This document shows, in pieces, positions 33,378 through 43,843 of a stretch of 64,000 bases of DNA. The notes under the pieces were generated by a model that saw only the letters and a list, made by a program, of their open reading frames with translations, was not told where the DNA came from and searched no databases. The position numbers and the translations under genes were made by a program. Numbering within the stretch: position 1 is the stretch's first letter; the number at the start of each line of letters is the position of its first letter. This DNA comes from Daphnia carinata (Eukaryota; Arthropoda; Branchiopoda; Diplostraca; Daphniidae), in the NCBI RefSeq assembly GCF_022539665.2, contig NC_081335.1, positions 9,646,449-9,710,448 of the forward strand, in the 5' to 3' direction.

Positions 33378-34064
33378 ATGACGGATAATATTTTTTCTAG
33401 TAGGCATAAACTTTCTCGCACACCTGTATCCGCTACTAAAAGTCCTATCGAGCCAGTTATTCAAATTGATGAAGGTGTAGCCAGAACTCTTAATTTTGAT
33501 AAAACTTCCACTTCAAATCTTGCTGGATCTGATAAGTTTACGGGTAATAAAACTTCGAGAAAAGCAACAGAAACTATTAGGAAATCTGCCTCTCCTGTTT
33601 TGAAGCCTAGTGCAATTCCAAATAATCCCCAGCTAAGAAAGTTAAGATCGAACTCTGCGTATGAGTTGGTAAAGCCAGTAGACCTTTCAAACGTTCGCAA
33701 ACCACGAGCCCAAAGTAAAGCTGATACCTCGACCGTAAGAAATTCTCCTTCCTTCATAGCCCAGCTAGTAAACCGTCTTTCACCCAAGAAAGCCGTTTCC
33801 ACAAACACTTCCCCAACAAACGCTTTTTTTGAACAAGTCTCGGGTTTTTTTGCCAAAAAGAAGACAACCAATGGAAGACCAGCTCAACGTCAACCTCCAG
33901 CACCTGTTCCAAGAGATCAAGAAGAAAGGGGACAGCATCTTTCAACTACCGAACAGCCAGCTACCGTTTCTACTGCTAGCCATCAAGAGCCTCAAGGAGA
34001 GGGAGAAGGATTTCCAATCGAGCGACCCGAAAATCTGGGATCATCTTGTCGCGTTGATGCGTGA
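33378..34064 (+). CDS. ORF1 of element B (unknown, disordered basic protein)
   Basis: This first ORF after the PBS, 228 codons, begins MTDNIFSSRHKLSRTPVS. Its counterpart in element D (62475-63098) begins MTDDVIYGGPKIPRTPVS, and the two share RKSASPVLKP/KKSASPVMKP and LRKLRSN/LSKLRSN. It is serine/proline/lysine-rich and probably disordered. A polybasic stretch near residues 165-175 (FAKKKTTNGR) is matched in D (FQKKSPVNGR). The 3' part overlaps ORF2 in another frame. Its frame passes the point where D has a TGA and continues to PENLG, which is also present in D beyond that stop. No known domain is recognised; it could be a matrix-like or RNA-binding N-terminal Gag piece. Confidence 0.6.
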   Translation: MTDNIFSSRHKLSRTPVSATKSPIEPVIQIDEGVARTLNFDKTSTSNLAGSDKFTGNKTSRKATETIRKSASPVLKPSAIPNNPQLRKLRSNSAYELVKPVDLSNVRKPRAQSKADTSTVRNSPSFIAQLVNRLSPKKAVSTNTSPTNAFFEQVSGFFAKKKTTNGRPAQRQPPAPVPRDQEERGQHLSTTEQPATVSTASHQEPQGEGEGFPIERPENLGSSCRVDA

Positions 34065-34921
34065 CATTCAGAGGAATTACGAAACCGAAAAATTAACACT
34101 AACGGATTGGAAACAACCGAAGACACTTCTGAAGTATCTGACATCCATTCTGGAGGTGAAAGCCAGTGTACCGATCACGAAGAAGACGAAGAAGCAGACG
34201 GAGGAAATTGTGACGGAGCTCAAGGAAATTTTCACACGACACGCGAGACAGGTTCTGACTTGCCTACACGGACAAATTTAAACATAATAGACCTTCAAGT
34301 GGTCACACCAACAACAAAGCGAGAACTATTCGGCTTCGTTCCAAGACGGGACATCACCGACAGAGACGAGGACGGGAGATACGTGGAAATCATCACCAAA
34401 GTGAGCGACACATCCCTTCATCTGGAAGAGATCTTGCTGGCGTCCCAACGAACGTTCCTGAAGGAAGTAGCCAACCTAGCGGCATACCTAAAGAAACTAC
34501 AACTCATCAACAATTGGAGGTACTACAGCCGGAAATCATATTCCTTTTGGACAAACTGAACAATTTTCCGGAAGCCAACAACCCGTTCTTCGCACAGAAG
34601 GCGAGCGATATCAAGCCAATAATCACGCAAACGGAACAAAAATTGAGACAATCGCTGACGTTCATACAAACGAGACCAACGCAGCAACAAAGCACGCCAA
34701 TCCAACAAACATCGCCGCTGTCGGGAAGCATTCCAAAGAGGAAACGGTCGCGCAGAAGAAACTATCATTTCAATCAGTCACAAACCCTACACTGTCCTAC
34801 GTACCCTCTACCCTGTCCTCGAGCCCGCCCACCCAGCCAATCGGATACAACGCAGGGGAATTTAAGGCAATTACGAACGACATTTCAGAACACCCTCAGA
34901 ATTCACAGGGAAGAACTTTGA
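33871..34921 (+). pseudogene. ORF2 of element B (helical protein upstream of gag), broken
   Basis: The homologue of the intact 303-codon ORF2 in element D (61691-62602) is spread over three frames: 33871-34281, about 34282-34510 and 34514-34921. Conserved blocks are the start (MEDQLNVNLQHLFQEIK against MDGHLNLSLHHLYHEIQ), PKIWDHL, FGFVPRRDITDRDEDGRY and SLHLEEILLASQRTFLKE. A C-terminal arginine-rich tail (KRKRSRRRNY) is also shared. The protein is predicted to be mostly helical with a basic tail. I do not recognise it. Confidence 0.55.
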
Positions 34922-36174
34922 ATTTTTTAAAATTTAATCCAAACATGGCGGAATCTTGTTTTCCATCAAGAGCGGCCACAGTCGATGATTTGAACGATTT
35001 CCAAAATAATCAACACACTTTTTCCCGTTTACAGCTACTTCCTTCTTTTTCTGGAAATCCCCTTGTGCGTTTTGACTCCTGGTTAGAATCTTTTGAAAGT
35101 ATAGTAGAAGGATCAGGTTGGTCTGAGGGGAAAATTATTCAGATGTTAAGGGCAAAATTGTCTGATAAAGCTTTCTCGATTATTCAGGCAACTTTGAAGG
35201 GTCATCCTCACAACTATGCTTTAATTAAAGAATCTCTTCTTGATCATTTTCATGGTGACGAAAATGCTGATTTTTATCAAAAGAAGTTTAATAAAGCTAA
35301 GCGTAAGCCAGGGGAAAAGATTATAGAATATGCTCATCGTTTGCAGGAAATTTTCAAACGCGCATATCCTGTAGGCTATTCAGAAGCATCTTTTGCTATA
35401 ATTCTTATGCAAAAATTTATAGAGGGGTTGGATTCCAAATTACAATCGAAAGTTAAATATAAAGAATTTAAGAATTTTAATGATCTTATTTCGGCAACAC
35501 GAATGTATGCATTGCGACTGGAAGCCATGGAAACGGATAGGGAAAAACATGATTTTATTAGGGCAGTGACTGAGCCTCCTGACACCAAAGACGCAGAATT
35601 AAAAGAACTAAAGGAATTAATATTGGAGCAAAAAGAATTCGTCAAAAATGCCGTAGCAAATATCAGACAGGGAAGCAAACAAGTCGATGACCCAAAAACT
35701 GAAAAGGAGGAAATTAAGAGCGCACTTCTTGAGCTAACGCAAGCAGTAAGACAATTGCAATTTGATAAAAACGTATCAAGTGCACCGTATAAGAAGCAAG
35801 TTTCGTTCCAAACTAGTAACAGTAACCAGGATAGGAATTGGAGACCTCCGCAGCAGAATAACAATAACAATGGCGCACAACCTTTCAATAAATTCCCGGA
35901 TAGGCCTACAGCTCATAAAACCCCTTTTTCAAAACCAGCTGGGGATTCCAACCATAAGCCTACACAGCCACAGCTGATTTGCAATTTTTGCGGATATAAG
36001 GGTCATTCTCAGACAAATTGTTACAAATATCAACGGCAAAGTTTGGAACAAACTCAGCCACCAATATGCTATTCATGTCGGGAAATTGGCCATAAATCAA
36101 ACAACTGTCCAAAGGCAAAAAACCAGAGTAGGCCTAACATTCCAGGTCCGCCTCCGAATCAGGAAAACCAATAG
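34918..36174 (+). CDS. Gag of element B
   Basis: The 418-codon frame contains a Ty3/gypsy-type capsid (LQLLPSFSGNPLVRFDSWLE to RKPGEKIIEYAHRLQEIF), a coiled, charged linker (AELKELKELILEQKEFV) and two CCHC zinc knuckles (CNFCGYKGHSQTNC and CYSCREIGHKSNNC). It ends at TAG just before the DNA element at 36182. In element D the same sequence runs on towards the protease. The first methionine is at 34918, though an internal ATG near 34945 (MAESCF) aligns better with the D start (MAYSSS). The gag frame itself appears intact. Confidence 0.88.
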   Translation: MNFLKFNPNMAESCFPSRAATVDDLNDFQNNQHTFSRLQLLPSFSGNPLVRFDSWLESFESIVEGSGWSEGKIIQMLRAKLSDKAFSIIQATLKGHPHNYALIKESLLDHFHGDENADFYQKKFNKAKRKPGEKIIEYAHRLQEIFKRAYPVGYSEASFAIILMQKFIEGLDSKLQSKVKYKEFKNFNDLISATRMYALRLEAMETDREKHDFIRAVTEPPDTKDAELKELKELILEQKEFVKNAVANIRQGSKQVDDPKTEKEEIKSALLELTQAVRQLQFDKNVSSAPYKKQVSFQTSNSNQDRNWRPPQQNNNNNGAQPFNKFPDRPTAHKTPFSKPAGDSNHKPTQPQLICNFCGYKGHSQTNCYKYQRQSLEQTQPPICYSCREIGHKSNNCPKAKNQSRPNIPGPPPNQENQ

Positions 36175-36670
36175 GTATCAACCCTAGCAGAAATTCAGAG
36201 GGCAAAATCCCATCCAAGACTGGTATTTAGGACTCGTCTAGAGTCCTAGACTGGTCCAGCGGGCGGGTATGTGGACCCCTTGTTTGCAGCCAATAACAGC
36301 CTCCTAGACTGGTATCAAGGACGGTAAAAAAAAAAGAAAAAAAGACGGTGAGCCTCTTAAGTTAGAGCCAAAAGCCGTTCACATACCCGGCCGTTAGACT
36401 CAGCCGGGGCTCATCTTCTATACTCGTCCCAATACTCGTATCCCATATCCGTTATGGGACTATTGTTTGATTATTTAAATGCATTTTAATCCCTACATAA
36501 GATTGTTACAGTATCAGAAAAAAAATGACTGCAGAATAACACAAATTTCTTTATATGTAACATGAAATGACTGATAAATCCAGTTCTTCCTGGCAACATA
36601 CCAACACGGCACAAAGACTATCGCAAATCGTTTTCGCATCCCGAAAACAATAGGCCGCCAATTAAACTAA

Positions 36671-36790
36671 GGGAAGGGTAATGGTTGGCGCGCGAAGCCC
36701 GATCTTGGTTGCCATGGCAACTCGGGAACAGGAAGGGTAAATTGCAGACGCGCGAAGCCCGATCCGGGTTGCCATAGCAACTCGGTAACA
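36671..36790. repeat. 60-bp tandem duplication carrying two X-box-like palindromes
   Basis: Two roughly 60-bp units repeat (GGAAGGGTAA ... GCGCGAAGCCCGATC ... GTTGCCATGGCAAC). The palindromes at 36708-36721 (GTTGCCATGGCAAC) and 36768-36781 (GTTGCCATAGCAAC) match the RFX-factor X-box consensus. Functional meaning is unknown in this setting. Confidence 0.7.
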
Positions 36791-36936
36791 ACTAGAAAGG
36801 CGCAATGTGGCCAACACGGCATGGCGAGGACACAGAAAAAAAAACATCTTTTAAGACATTTAAACAAGAAATTTGAAACTTATTCGATGGATTTTTTGAA
36901 ATCTCTTATGTTCTTTTCCAAGGCAGCAATTTTCGA

Positions 36937-38336
36937 CTACATCTCAGCCTCGTAAATAGTACTAGGTACTGGCGCTTCAAAAGTTGGCTGGTCGCGCGAA
37001 GACCTAGCTGACTGAGCTTCAACGGGTGTTATGCTTCTTTCTTCGCGGTATTTCTCTCCACTTTTCTTTCTGCACGTCTTGATCTGTACTAATAAACAGT
37101 CAATCTCAATATTTTCTTCGTTTTTTTGTCGCGCCTTGACACGACTGAAATAAAAAGAAGGAAAATTAATTAATGAAATACAATGTAGCATTTCCATATA
37201 CCTCCTAGAACTCAAATGAGGTTCATAAATATTGAGAGACCAGGCCGTCTATCGTCGCCGCGAGGAACTGCCTTCCACTGAAGTTTTTCGGCCAGCTGAG
37301 AAGAAATGAGAAAATTAAAACTATCTCTCAGGACTTTGCCTACAAGTGGATTTGCAGATATGTTTCTTACCGTTGTTTGTGAAGATGGAGGCACGTCATC
37401 ATCCGACAAATATTGAAATTCTATACTGTTTGCGCTGCTGTGGCCCTTTGGTTCGCCACTCTTGCTACCTGAATTGTAAAATAGTTTAGAATTTTTAAGT
37501 TTGAAAATATCTTAATGTAATTACTTTGAATAATGTTGATGACGGAACTTGTTCTGGTTGCCGTAACAACTGTAGGCGGACTGGTGTCTTCACTGTCATC
37601 ACCGTACCTCTTCCTTTTATGTGAGACACGTTTTCCTTTCCCCCAAGTTCTTTCACAATCGGAAATGAAAGCCTCGGCTAAAGGACGACCAGCAGCTGCC
37701 TCTTTGACAACATGCTTTGCTGTCGTAAAACTCACTGCAATAACAACATGAAAAATTATTAAAAAATGAATAATTATTAAACATGAAAAAAATTAAAATT
37801 AATTTTAGAGATTACAATATAATTGCACGTAAAGTAAGTGAAACTTACCAGGCTTGTTCTCTGGATTCATAATATTATGAACATCGTATTCCAGCCAAGT
37901 ATTGAATGGGTGGTGAAATCTTTTAAATGTTTCCCCCCCCCCAACACGCAGGATTCAAATTGCCTTCTGATGTAGTACATGGTGGGTATAGCAAAAACTT
38001 GTGGTCCGTTGATAACCAGTAACAGGGCACAAAGCTGTAGAGACATAATGGATTGTTGTCACAGCCCTTTCTAAGGTTTGTACGATAAAGAATGAAGGCT
38101 CTTTGTATTTGGAAGGCTTGGTCTTTTCAGTATTTTCCTGTATCGTAACATATCTTCCACACCATTCACAAAATGGTCTTCCTTCCTGAGGGATAAACAT
38201 TTAGAACCACAGAAAATGTTTAATAATAATATAGAACATTGAAGAAAAAGTATACCTGAATGTTTCTTGCAACGTGTGACTGCTGAATTATGTCGTGGTT
38301 AGTATGTAATACGTTATCGTCAACTACACGATCCAT
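36937..38336 (-). CDS. Spliced gene of unknown function inside the DNA element
   Basis: Minus-strand coding segments with GT-AG sites include 38256-38336 (MDRVVDDNVLHTNHDI) and a segment from 38185 down with CEWCGRYVTIQENTEKTK. Others lie at 37735 to about 37527 (VVKEAAAGRPLAEAF ... KRKRYGDDSEDTSPP), about 37470 to 37372 (LSDDDVPPSSQ), 37315 to about 37205, and about 37145 to 36937 (RVKARQKNEENIEI, ending at TAG). Exact joins between the middle exons are unsure. Composition is charged and partly acidic, and one CxxC suggests a zinc site. It may be a transposon-encoded accessory protein or a captured host gene. The family is not recognised. Confidence 0.4.
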
Positions 38337-39439
38337 GGTGGCAGTAATCTTTTGAACTTGCTCAAAGCTTTGCAGTAGTAATGTTAAATTTGCACTACGA
38401 ATGCAAAAGACTGCACTAGACGTAGAATATTAAATAAGAAATCCAACCTGAGTGTAATTTAGCGTTTCAGAACAGTAACAATAACGTGAGTCTCTGTCGA
38501 AGAAATTCAAGCATTTCTGTGAAATACGTACAAATTTCATACGGACAGCATGGGCGTTGCCAGTTTTCCAATTTCGGGTTTTTTATATAAGTGCCATGTA
38601 TGGGGAAACCATTTTCTGTTGTATTCACAGTTACTTTTAAATTATTTTCAATTCTTTTAGTAAGGTTATTTGATTGCTAAGCTAGAATTCTGCATGTCCA
38701 CGTACAAAGAAAAAAAAGGAATGAAAGTTAGGTATTGATTTTCCCTTGCATGCCTGTTAGACGTAATCGATTTCCTCCAAAGCAGACGACAACAATTCTG
38801 TTGTCTGAAAGGCCAGGTTGATGCTAAACAATATTGGATCATGCCTGAATGCGCAAACCGGAAAACGTTATTAAAATTGTACCAATCTTATTCCGCATTT
38901 ATAATTTATTTATTAACTAGAGAAGATTAGTCAAGATACAAGTCAGTGTATTTGAAGCCTCCAAAACTGATAATAAAGCTCCTCAACGGTGTAAAAACAT
39001 TGAAGCAAAAAAATTGTAAGAACATAGGCCAGTGAAAAAACGAGTCTAATACTGGTTTTTTGTATCCACATCAATCCCAATTTTTGCAGAAAATTCTGAG
39101 GACATAGGCCAGTATTAGACGAGTATAATACTCGTACCACGGGCTGTAGCGCTCGGCTTTCGTGCTAGCGTACAAGAGACCAGTAAAAAATGAGCCCAAC
39201 ATTGGTACCAGGGACTTAAGCGCTTCGCTTCTTTTTTGCGTCCATAATACCGGATTTGTACTAAGCTAGTACCAGACCACGAACCGAAAGTACTTAAGGA
39301 AGTTGATTCCGTATTCAGTACGCAAACTTGACCAAAAAAATGAGTCAAAATTAGAGTATCGCGGACGCAGACCCCATCTGGAACCAAGTTTCTGCTAGGG
39401 AACTGTAACTTCGGGTCAGTTGATAGGGAGCCTCCGTGT

Positions 39440-41594
39440 AAATCCCGACAAGTCGCAAAATTAACAACCATAACGAATGAATCGACACCGAGAATTCCAT
39501 TGAAAATTCCTCAGATCCCATTTCAAGCATTATTCGATACAGGAGCGTCTAAGAGTATTATTCATGAGAGATTATTTAAGAAATTACCCCAAAGAGGTCA
39601 AGTGATCTGCAGTCAACTTGATTTTGATTTATACGATGTAGGGGAGAAAAAATTACACACGCTGGGGAGCGTTACTTTGCCCGTGCGATACGGAGAGCCA
39701 GTTTTGGAACAAGAGTTTATTGTTACAAATGGTGTTTCTGAGGACTGTATCCTTGGATGGGACGCAATCCAGAAACACGGATTTAGGCTTGATGGAGAAG
39801 CCAAGAGCATTTATTTAGCAAAAGATAAGCAGGGATCAGCTATTTATAGCATTCCGGACATGGCAGTTACTTCGGTCAAAAAGACGACGTTATCTCGTCA
39901 GACGTCGCTAGATTGCCGCGCAAATGAAAGGGTCATTTCCGTTTGTTCCGCCGAATACAGCTTTTATATTTACCCCAGCAGAAGATTTGCCGGCCGGCGT
40001 TTTTATTGAGGAGTTCGTAGGAAAAGTATCGAGAGATGGAAAATATAATATTCTAGTTGAAAATCATTCGTTAAATCAATTCAAAATTCCTAGGGATACG
40101 AATTTAGGTGGCATCGAAGTTACTACTCGAGCGATCGGGAAAATTTCTTTAAATGAAGTTGTGGACAGGCCTAACGTAGTAAAAGAGCCTATTGTAATTC
40201 CGGAGGTCGACCCCGAATTTCAAACACAGCTCGCTAAATTATTAAATGACTTTCACGACTTGTTCGCTGCAAAAGATTCAGAATTAGGCAACACAGATCT
40301 TATAAAACATACAATTGATACACAGGGACGAGGCCCTATTCGACAACGTCCATATAGAGTTACAAATAATCAAAGAAAATTATTGGAGGATAAGGTACAA
40401 GAAATGCTTGATGCGAATGTAATTCAATACTCGCATTCGCCATGGGCTTCACCTGTGGTTATAGTTGAGAAAAAAGGTGGAGAAGTCAGGTTTTGCGTCG
40501 ATTATCGGAAATTAAATAGTATCACAAAGAAAGACTCGTTTCCTATACCAAGGATAGATGAAACATTGGATAAATTGTATGGGAAGAAATTTTTTACTAC
40601 TCTCGACTTAGCTGCGGGATATTGGCAAATTCAGGTAGATGAGCCAGCTATAGAAAAAACAGCATTTGTTGTAGAAAATAATCTTTACGAATTTAAGCGT
40701 ATGGCATTTGGCTTGTGCAATGCACCTGCCACACTTCAAAGACTAATGAATTATGTACTGAAAGACGTTTTGGGAAGTAAGGCATTAGTTTATTTGGATG
40801 ATGTAATAATCTTTTCGGATAATTTCGAGGACCATTTAAGGGATATTCGGGAAATTTTTCAACTACTACAGGATGCAAATTTAAAATTAAAACTTAAAAA
40901 TGCCAGTTTATTAAACGATTGGTAAATTATTTAGGCCATGTCATTTCGACTGAAGGAATTAAGCCAGATCCAGGGAAAAATCGACAAAATAGTGAATTAT
41001 AAAACACCTTCTTCTGTAGACGAAGTAAGATCATTTTTGGGATTAGCCGGATATTATAGGAGATTTATTCAAAATTTTGGATCAATAGCTAAGCCATTGA
41101 CCAGATTAACTCATAAAGACCTTAGCAAAAAACCTTTTGTTTGGGGTACTGAGGAACAAAATGCCTTTGAAAAATTACGAACTTCTCTCGTTACGCCCCC
41201 AGTATTAGTTTACCCCAATTTCAATGAAAAATTTTTACTTTTCACATACGCATGTGATTATGGAATAGTAGCGGTACTTTCGCAGATACAAAATGGCCAC
41301 GAACATCCGATAGCGTATTCTAGTAGACAATTAACGAAAGCTGAGATGAAATATGCCACTACAGAAAAGGAAGCTTTAGCAGTGATTGATGCGATTAAAC
41401 ATTTTAGACATTATCTATTGGATAAGCCATTCGAAATTATTAGTGATGTACTTCTCGGAAATTGTAATCTGCTCCCTTTTCCATGTTACCCATATACGGT
41501 TACCCCTTCTCTTGCTTCGAAAAAAAAATGGATTCAGAAACGAAAGAAGACTTGCTTACAACATCAAGAAGAAACAATAAAAAAGGACGTTTAA
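39440..41594 (+). pseudogene. Element B pol: protease, RT, partial RNase H; integrase missing
   Basis: The retropepsin starts near 39500 (FQALFDTGASKS, catalytic DTGA intact). RT follows in 39924-40925, with WASPVVIVEKK, RFCVDYRKLN and the YLDDVIIFS catalytic block. A frame break near 40920 leads to 40938-41594, which carries the RT thumb/connection (SFLGLAGYYRRFI) and the start of RNase H (SDVL after EII). After about 41445 homology to element D pol stops abruptly. The remaining RNase H and the whole integrase are deleted, so ORF-X follows within 300 bp. Confidence 0.85.
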
Positions 41595-41740
41595 CGTGTC
41601 GTTTTTAGAATTGAAAAAAAAAATTTCCAAGTAATTATTTCAAGAAAGCTGCCAATGACACTATTTGCCTATATAACAAACGTGGGCGCAAGGAGAGGAA
41701 TCAGTCCTTTCTCGCAATTTTTGGAAGTCGTCTTACAAAA

Positions 41741-42481
41741 ATGCCTAAGGACCAAACTGGAGATTATCGGCTTTCTCCCTATTCCACTCGTCGGCATAGT
41801 TCCGACACTACGTGGCGGCTAAGGCACATCGATTTCGGTGAGCCGGAAGCAGGCCCATCAAATCGAATTACCCCTCCAGCTGTTCCGGGGCCATCTAGCC
41901 GAATTACACCCCGCACGTCACCTGTTCCGCCCCGGGTACCTTTTCCACCTCAAGTACAATTGCCATCCCGGACCCGTGTTTTACCCCGAGACCGAACCAA
42001 CCCGCCCTCAACACCGGTGCGCCCCACCCCGCTTCGACTACGGCCACTCTCCGAACTACTCCCCGTTCCCACTACACGGCTTACCCGACGCGACCTGGAC
42101 CCACGCGACCTGAATCTCAGGACAGGAATTTTGAAATTAGAACTTCGAAACGCGTTATACGAAGAAAAATGGCAACTGTCTGTCGAGATTCTTCAACAAA
42201 TTCTGAAGCTAGATCCGCGGAACCGGATGCCTCCACCACACAATTGGGCGCTATCCCAATGGTGGGTACAAGACGTCTGCCCACCTGCGGACGACCCGGA
42301 AGGCGCCCCAATGGGCCGGTGGTCATCACCATCGACGATTAATATTTTTTATTGTTCTGTTTTTGCTATTATTTTTATCCACATTCGTTTCTTTTGTAAT
42401 TGTCTTTGTAGTCTAGTAACTATTATATATATATTTTTGATTCTACATTTGTATTGGTATTCTCTTCATCTTATAAATTAA
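41741..42481 (+). CDS. ORF-X of element B (unknown accessory protein)
   Basis: An intact frame of 246 codons, proline/arginine-rich in residues 1-125. A helical segment (LRNALYEEKWQLSVEILQQ) ends in the family signature ILKLDPRNRMPPPHNW and SQWW. The last 60 residues are hydrophobic (FYCSVFAIIFIHIRFFCN). That tail may be a genuine membrane tail or readthrough, since it is AT-rich and unmatched in the other copies. Related ORFs lie at 54449-54883 and 21440-21894. The ORF lies between pol and the glycoprotein in both B and D. Role unknown. Confidence 0.55.
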   Translation: MPKDQTGDYRLSPYSTRRHSSDTTWRLRHIDFGEPEAGPSNRITPPAVPGPSSRITPRTSPVPPRVPFPPQVQLPSRTRVLPRDRTNPPSTPVRPTPLRLRPLSELLPVPTTRLTRRDLDPRDLNLRTGILKLELRNALYEEKWQLSVEILQQILKLDPRNRMPPPHNWALSQWWVQDVCPPADDPEGAPMGRWSSPSTINIFYCSVFAIIFIHIRFFCNCLCSLVTIIYIFLILHLYWYSLHLIN

Positions 42482-43620
42482 ATGAATCTTATTAAAAAAA
42501 GAACAAACGTAAAGGTGACCTTACGTCATGATATATATATATATCACCTGATGTATATACAAATCACCTGTTTAAAAAAAAAAAAAGGGAAAGGGAAAAC
42601 GAAATAATGATAATGAAATGGATAAGGGAATACATAATTGCTTTGATGTGTATTTGCACTTGTCTTGTTTTGTACTCTCTTTAATTTGTATTCCAACTTA
42701 TTTTTCTTGCGAATTTGAAAATTCTGTTCTATGTCTGATTCATAATATGAAATTATTAACAGCCAGTAAAAGATTGTTTAAGGTAGTTTAGAAATTGTAT
42801 TGTTTTCACATTCCATAAAATAACAACACTAACATAATATACATTTTGTGCCGAAAACAGAATATATATATTAATAACAGCCAGTTAGTGAGCGTTTAAG
42901 GTAATTTAGAAATTTTTTTTTTGTTTTGTTCCACCTTTCGTAAAATAACAACACAAACACTAACACAATAAATATTTTTGCGCAGAGAAAAAAAAAAAAA
43001 AAAAAAAAACTTTTCTTATAGTCGCACAAAATTATCGCACCAAATTATTTTCCACACACGACTCTTCTTTCTTCTATACTTACAAGTCATTTTTTTTCTA
43101 TACACCTTCTTGAATGTAACCAACGCCCAGATTTTTCTCCAACGCGTCTCTCGGTTTTTCACTTCTTTTCACTTTCTTTTTCTATCGAACACTGAATTTG
43201 CTCCAACACTTCGCAGCTAGCGAAGAAAAAATATTTTTATTCCCCCAATTTTGCCAGAGGGCAACTAACAAGCCTTTCCTTACACTCGCGTTCATATTTC
43301 CAAAAATTCCTTGTTCCCCCCCAAGCGCGTTAGCTCCGCCCACCTGTTCATGTTTCACATCTTTTCCCCTCCATCTCTAGCAAAGTCCCTTTTTCCCTTG
43401 CGTTGGACTTAGGAAAAAAAAATCGAAAATCTGAGTTTGACCTTTGGCGCACGGACTTTTTCCGCCGTAGAATTTAAAACGTTTCTTTTCTTCTCCGCAT
43501 AATTAACCGAAACAATCTTTTTCAATTATTTCCTTCTGATAAATACGAGCATCTTCTCCTCTTTCCAGTAATATCACTTTCGATTAAAAATAAATTTTCC
43601 TTCTGCCCAAAAACACAGTT
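42482..43620. other. Element B noncoding spacer
   Basis: AT-rich with a short (AT)n stretch near 42531, a direct duplication around AACAGCCAGT...GTTTAAGGTA (about 42760 and 42865), a poly-A run near 42987-43010 and a pyrimidine-rich second half. The part near 43330-43410 resembles, in reverse, element D at 20560-20610. It may hold the acceptor for a spliced glycoprotein mRNA; none was assigned. Confidence 0.4.
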
Positions 43621-43623
43621 ATA

Positions 43624-43812
43624 ATGCGATACCCTTTTATTTTTCTATCTTTTGCTGTAGCGTGGCTACTGAAAAGCCGACGGGAGACCGTTGACCTTTC
43701 AAAGCCGTCGGAAAGTTTTTTACTTTTAGCTTCTTTTCTCTTCTTTCTTTACCTTTTATTTTATTTCAACTATATATATATAATCCAAAATATTATAAAA
43801 ACCCAATGTTGA
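43624..43812 (+). CDS. Short hydrophobic ORF upstream of glycoprotein (element B)
   Basis: 62 codons starting MRYPFIFLSFAVAWLLKSRRE, then a polar link and a second hydrophobic stretch (LLLASFLFFLYLLFYFNY). The core LLKSRRETVDL is related to LLKSRRKIVELI at 11028-11285 and LSKADGRSLTFLI at 20159-20422. The nucleotides GCCGACGG.AGA.CGTTGA are also shared. It may encode a small two-segment membrane protein. Evidence beyond conservation of the region is weak. Confidence 0.35.
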   Translation: MRYPFIFLSFAVAWLLKSRRETVDLSKPSESFLLLASFLFFLYLLFYFNYIYIIQNIIKTQC

Positions 43813-43843
43813 TGTAGAATATTTTTGGCCACTGCTCTGTGTA

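Larger units (their letters stand above)
36182..39400. mobile_element. DNA transposon-like element with CCCTAGCAG termini
   Basis: Inverted ends CCCTAGCAGAAA (36182) and TTTCTGCTAGGG (39400). Element D has the empty site (TATCAACTGTAG, minus, near 59540), which shows that AA was duplicated. Subterminal regions carry repeated AGACTGGT/GGCCAGT-type words. Inside is a spliced minus-strand gene (36937-38336) and two X-box-like palindromes. No transposase with a recognisable catalytic motif was seen, so the superfamily is unassigned; a 2-bp duplication is compatible with CACTA/CMC-like elements, among others. Confidence 0.75.

Noticed and set aside
33461..33945. Minus-strand ORFs opposite ORF1 of element B
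   Set aside because: Mirror frames of ORF1; not conserved opposite ORF1 of element D.
36182..39400. Host gene interrupted by element B
   Set aside because: The segment has inverted ends and an empty site in element D, so it is an insertion into element B, not target DNA.
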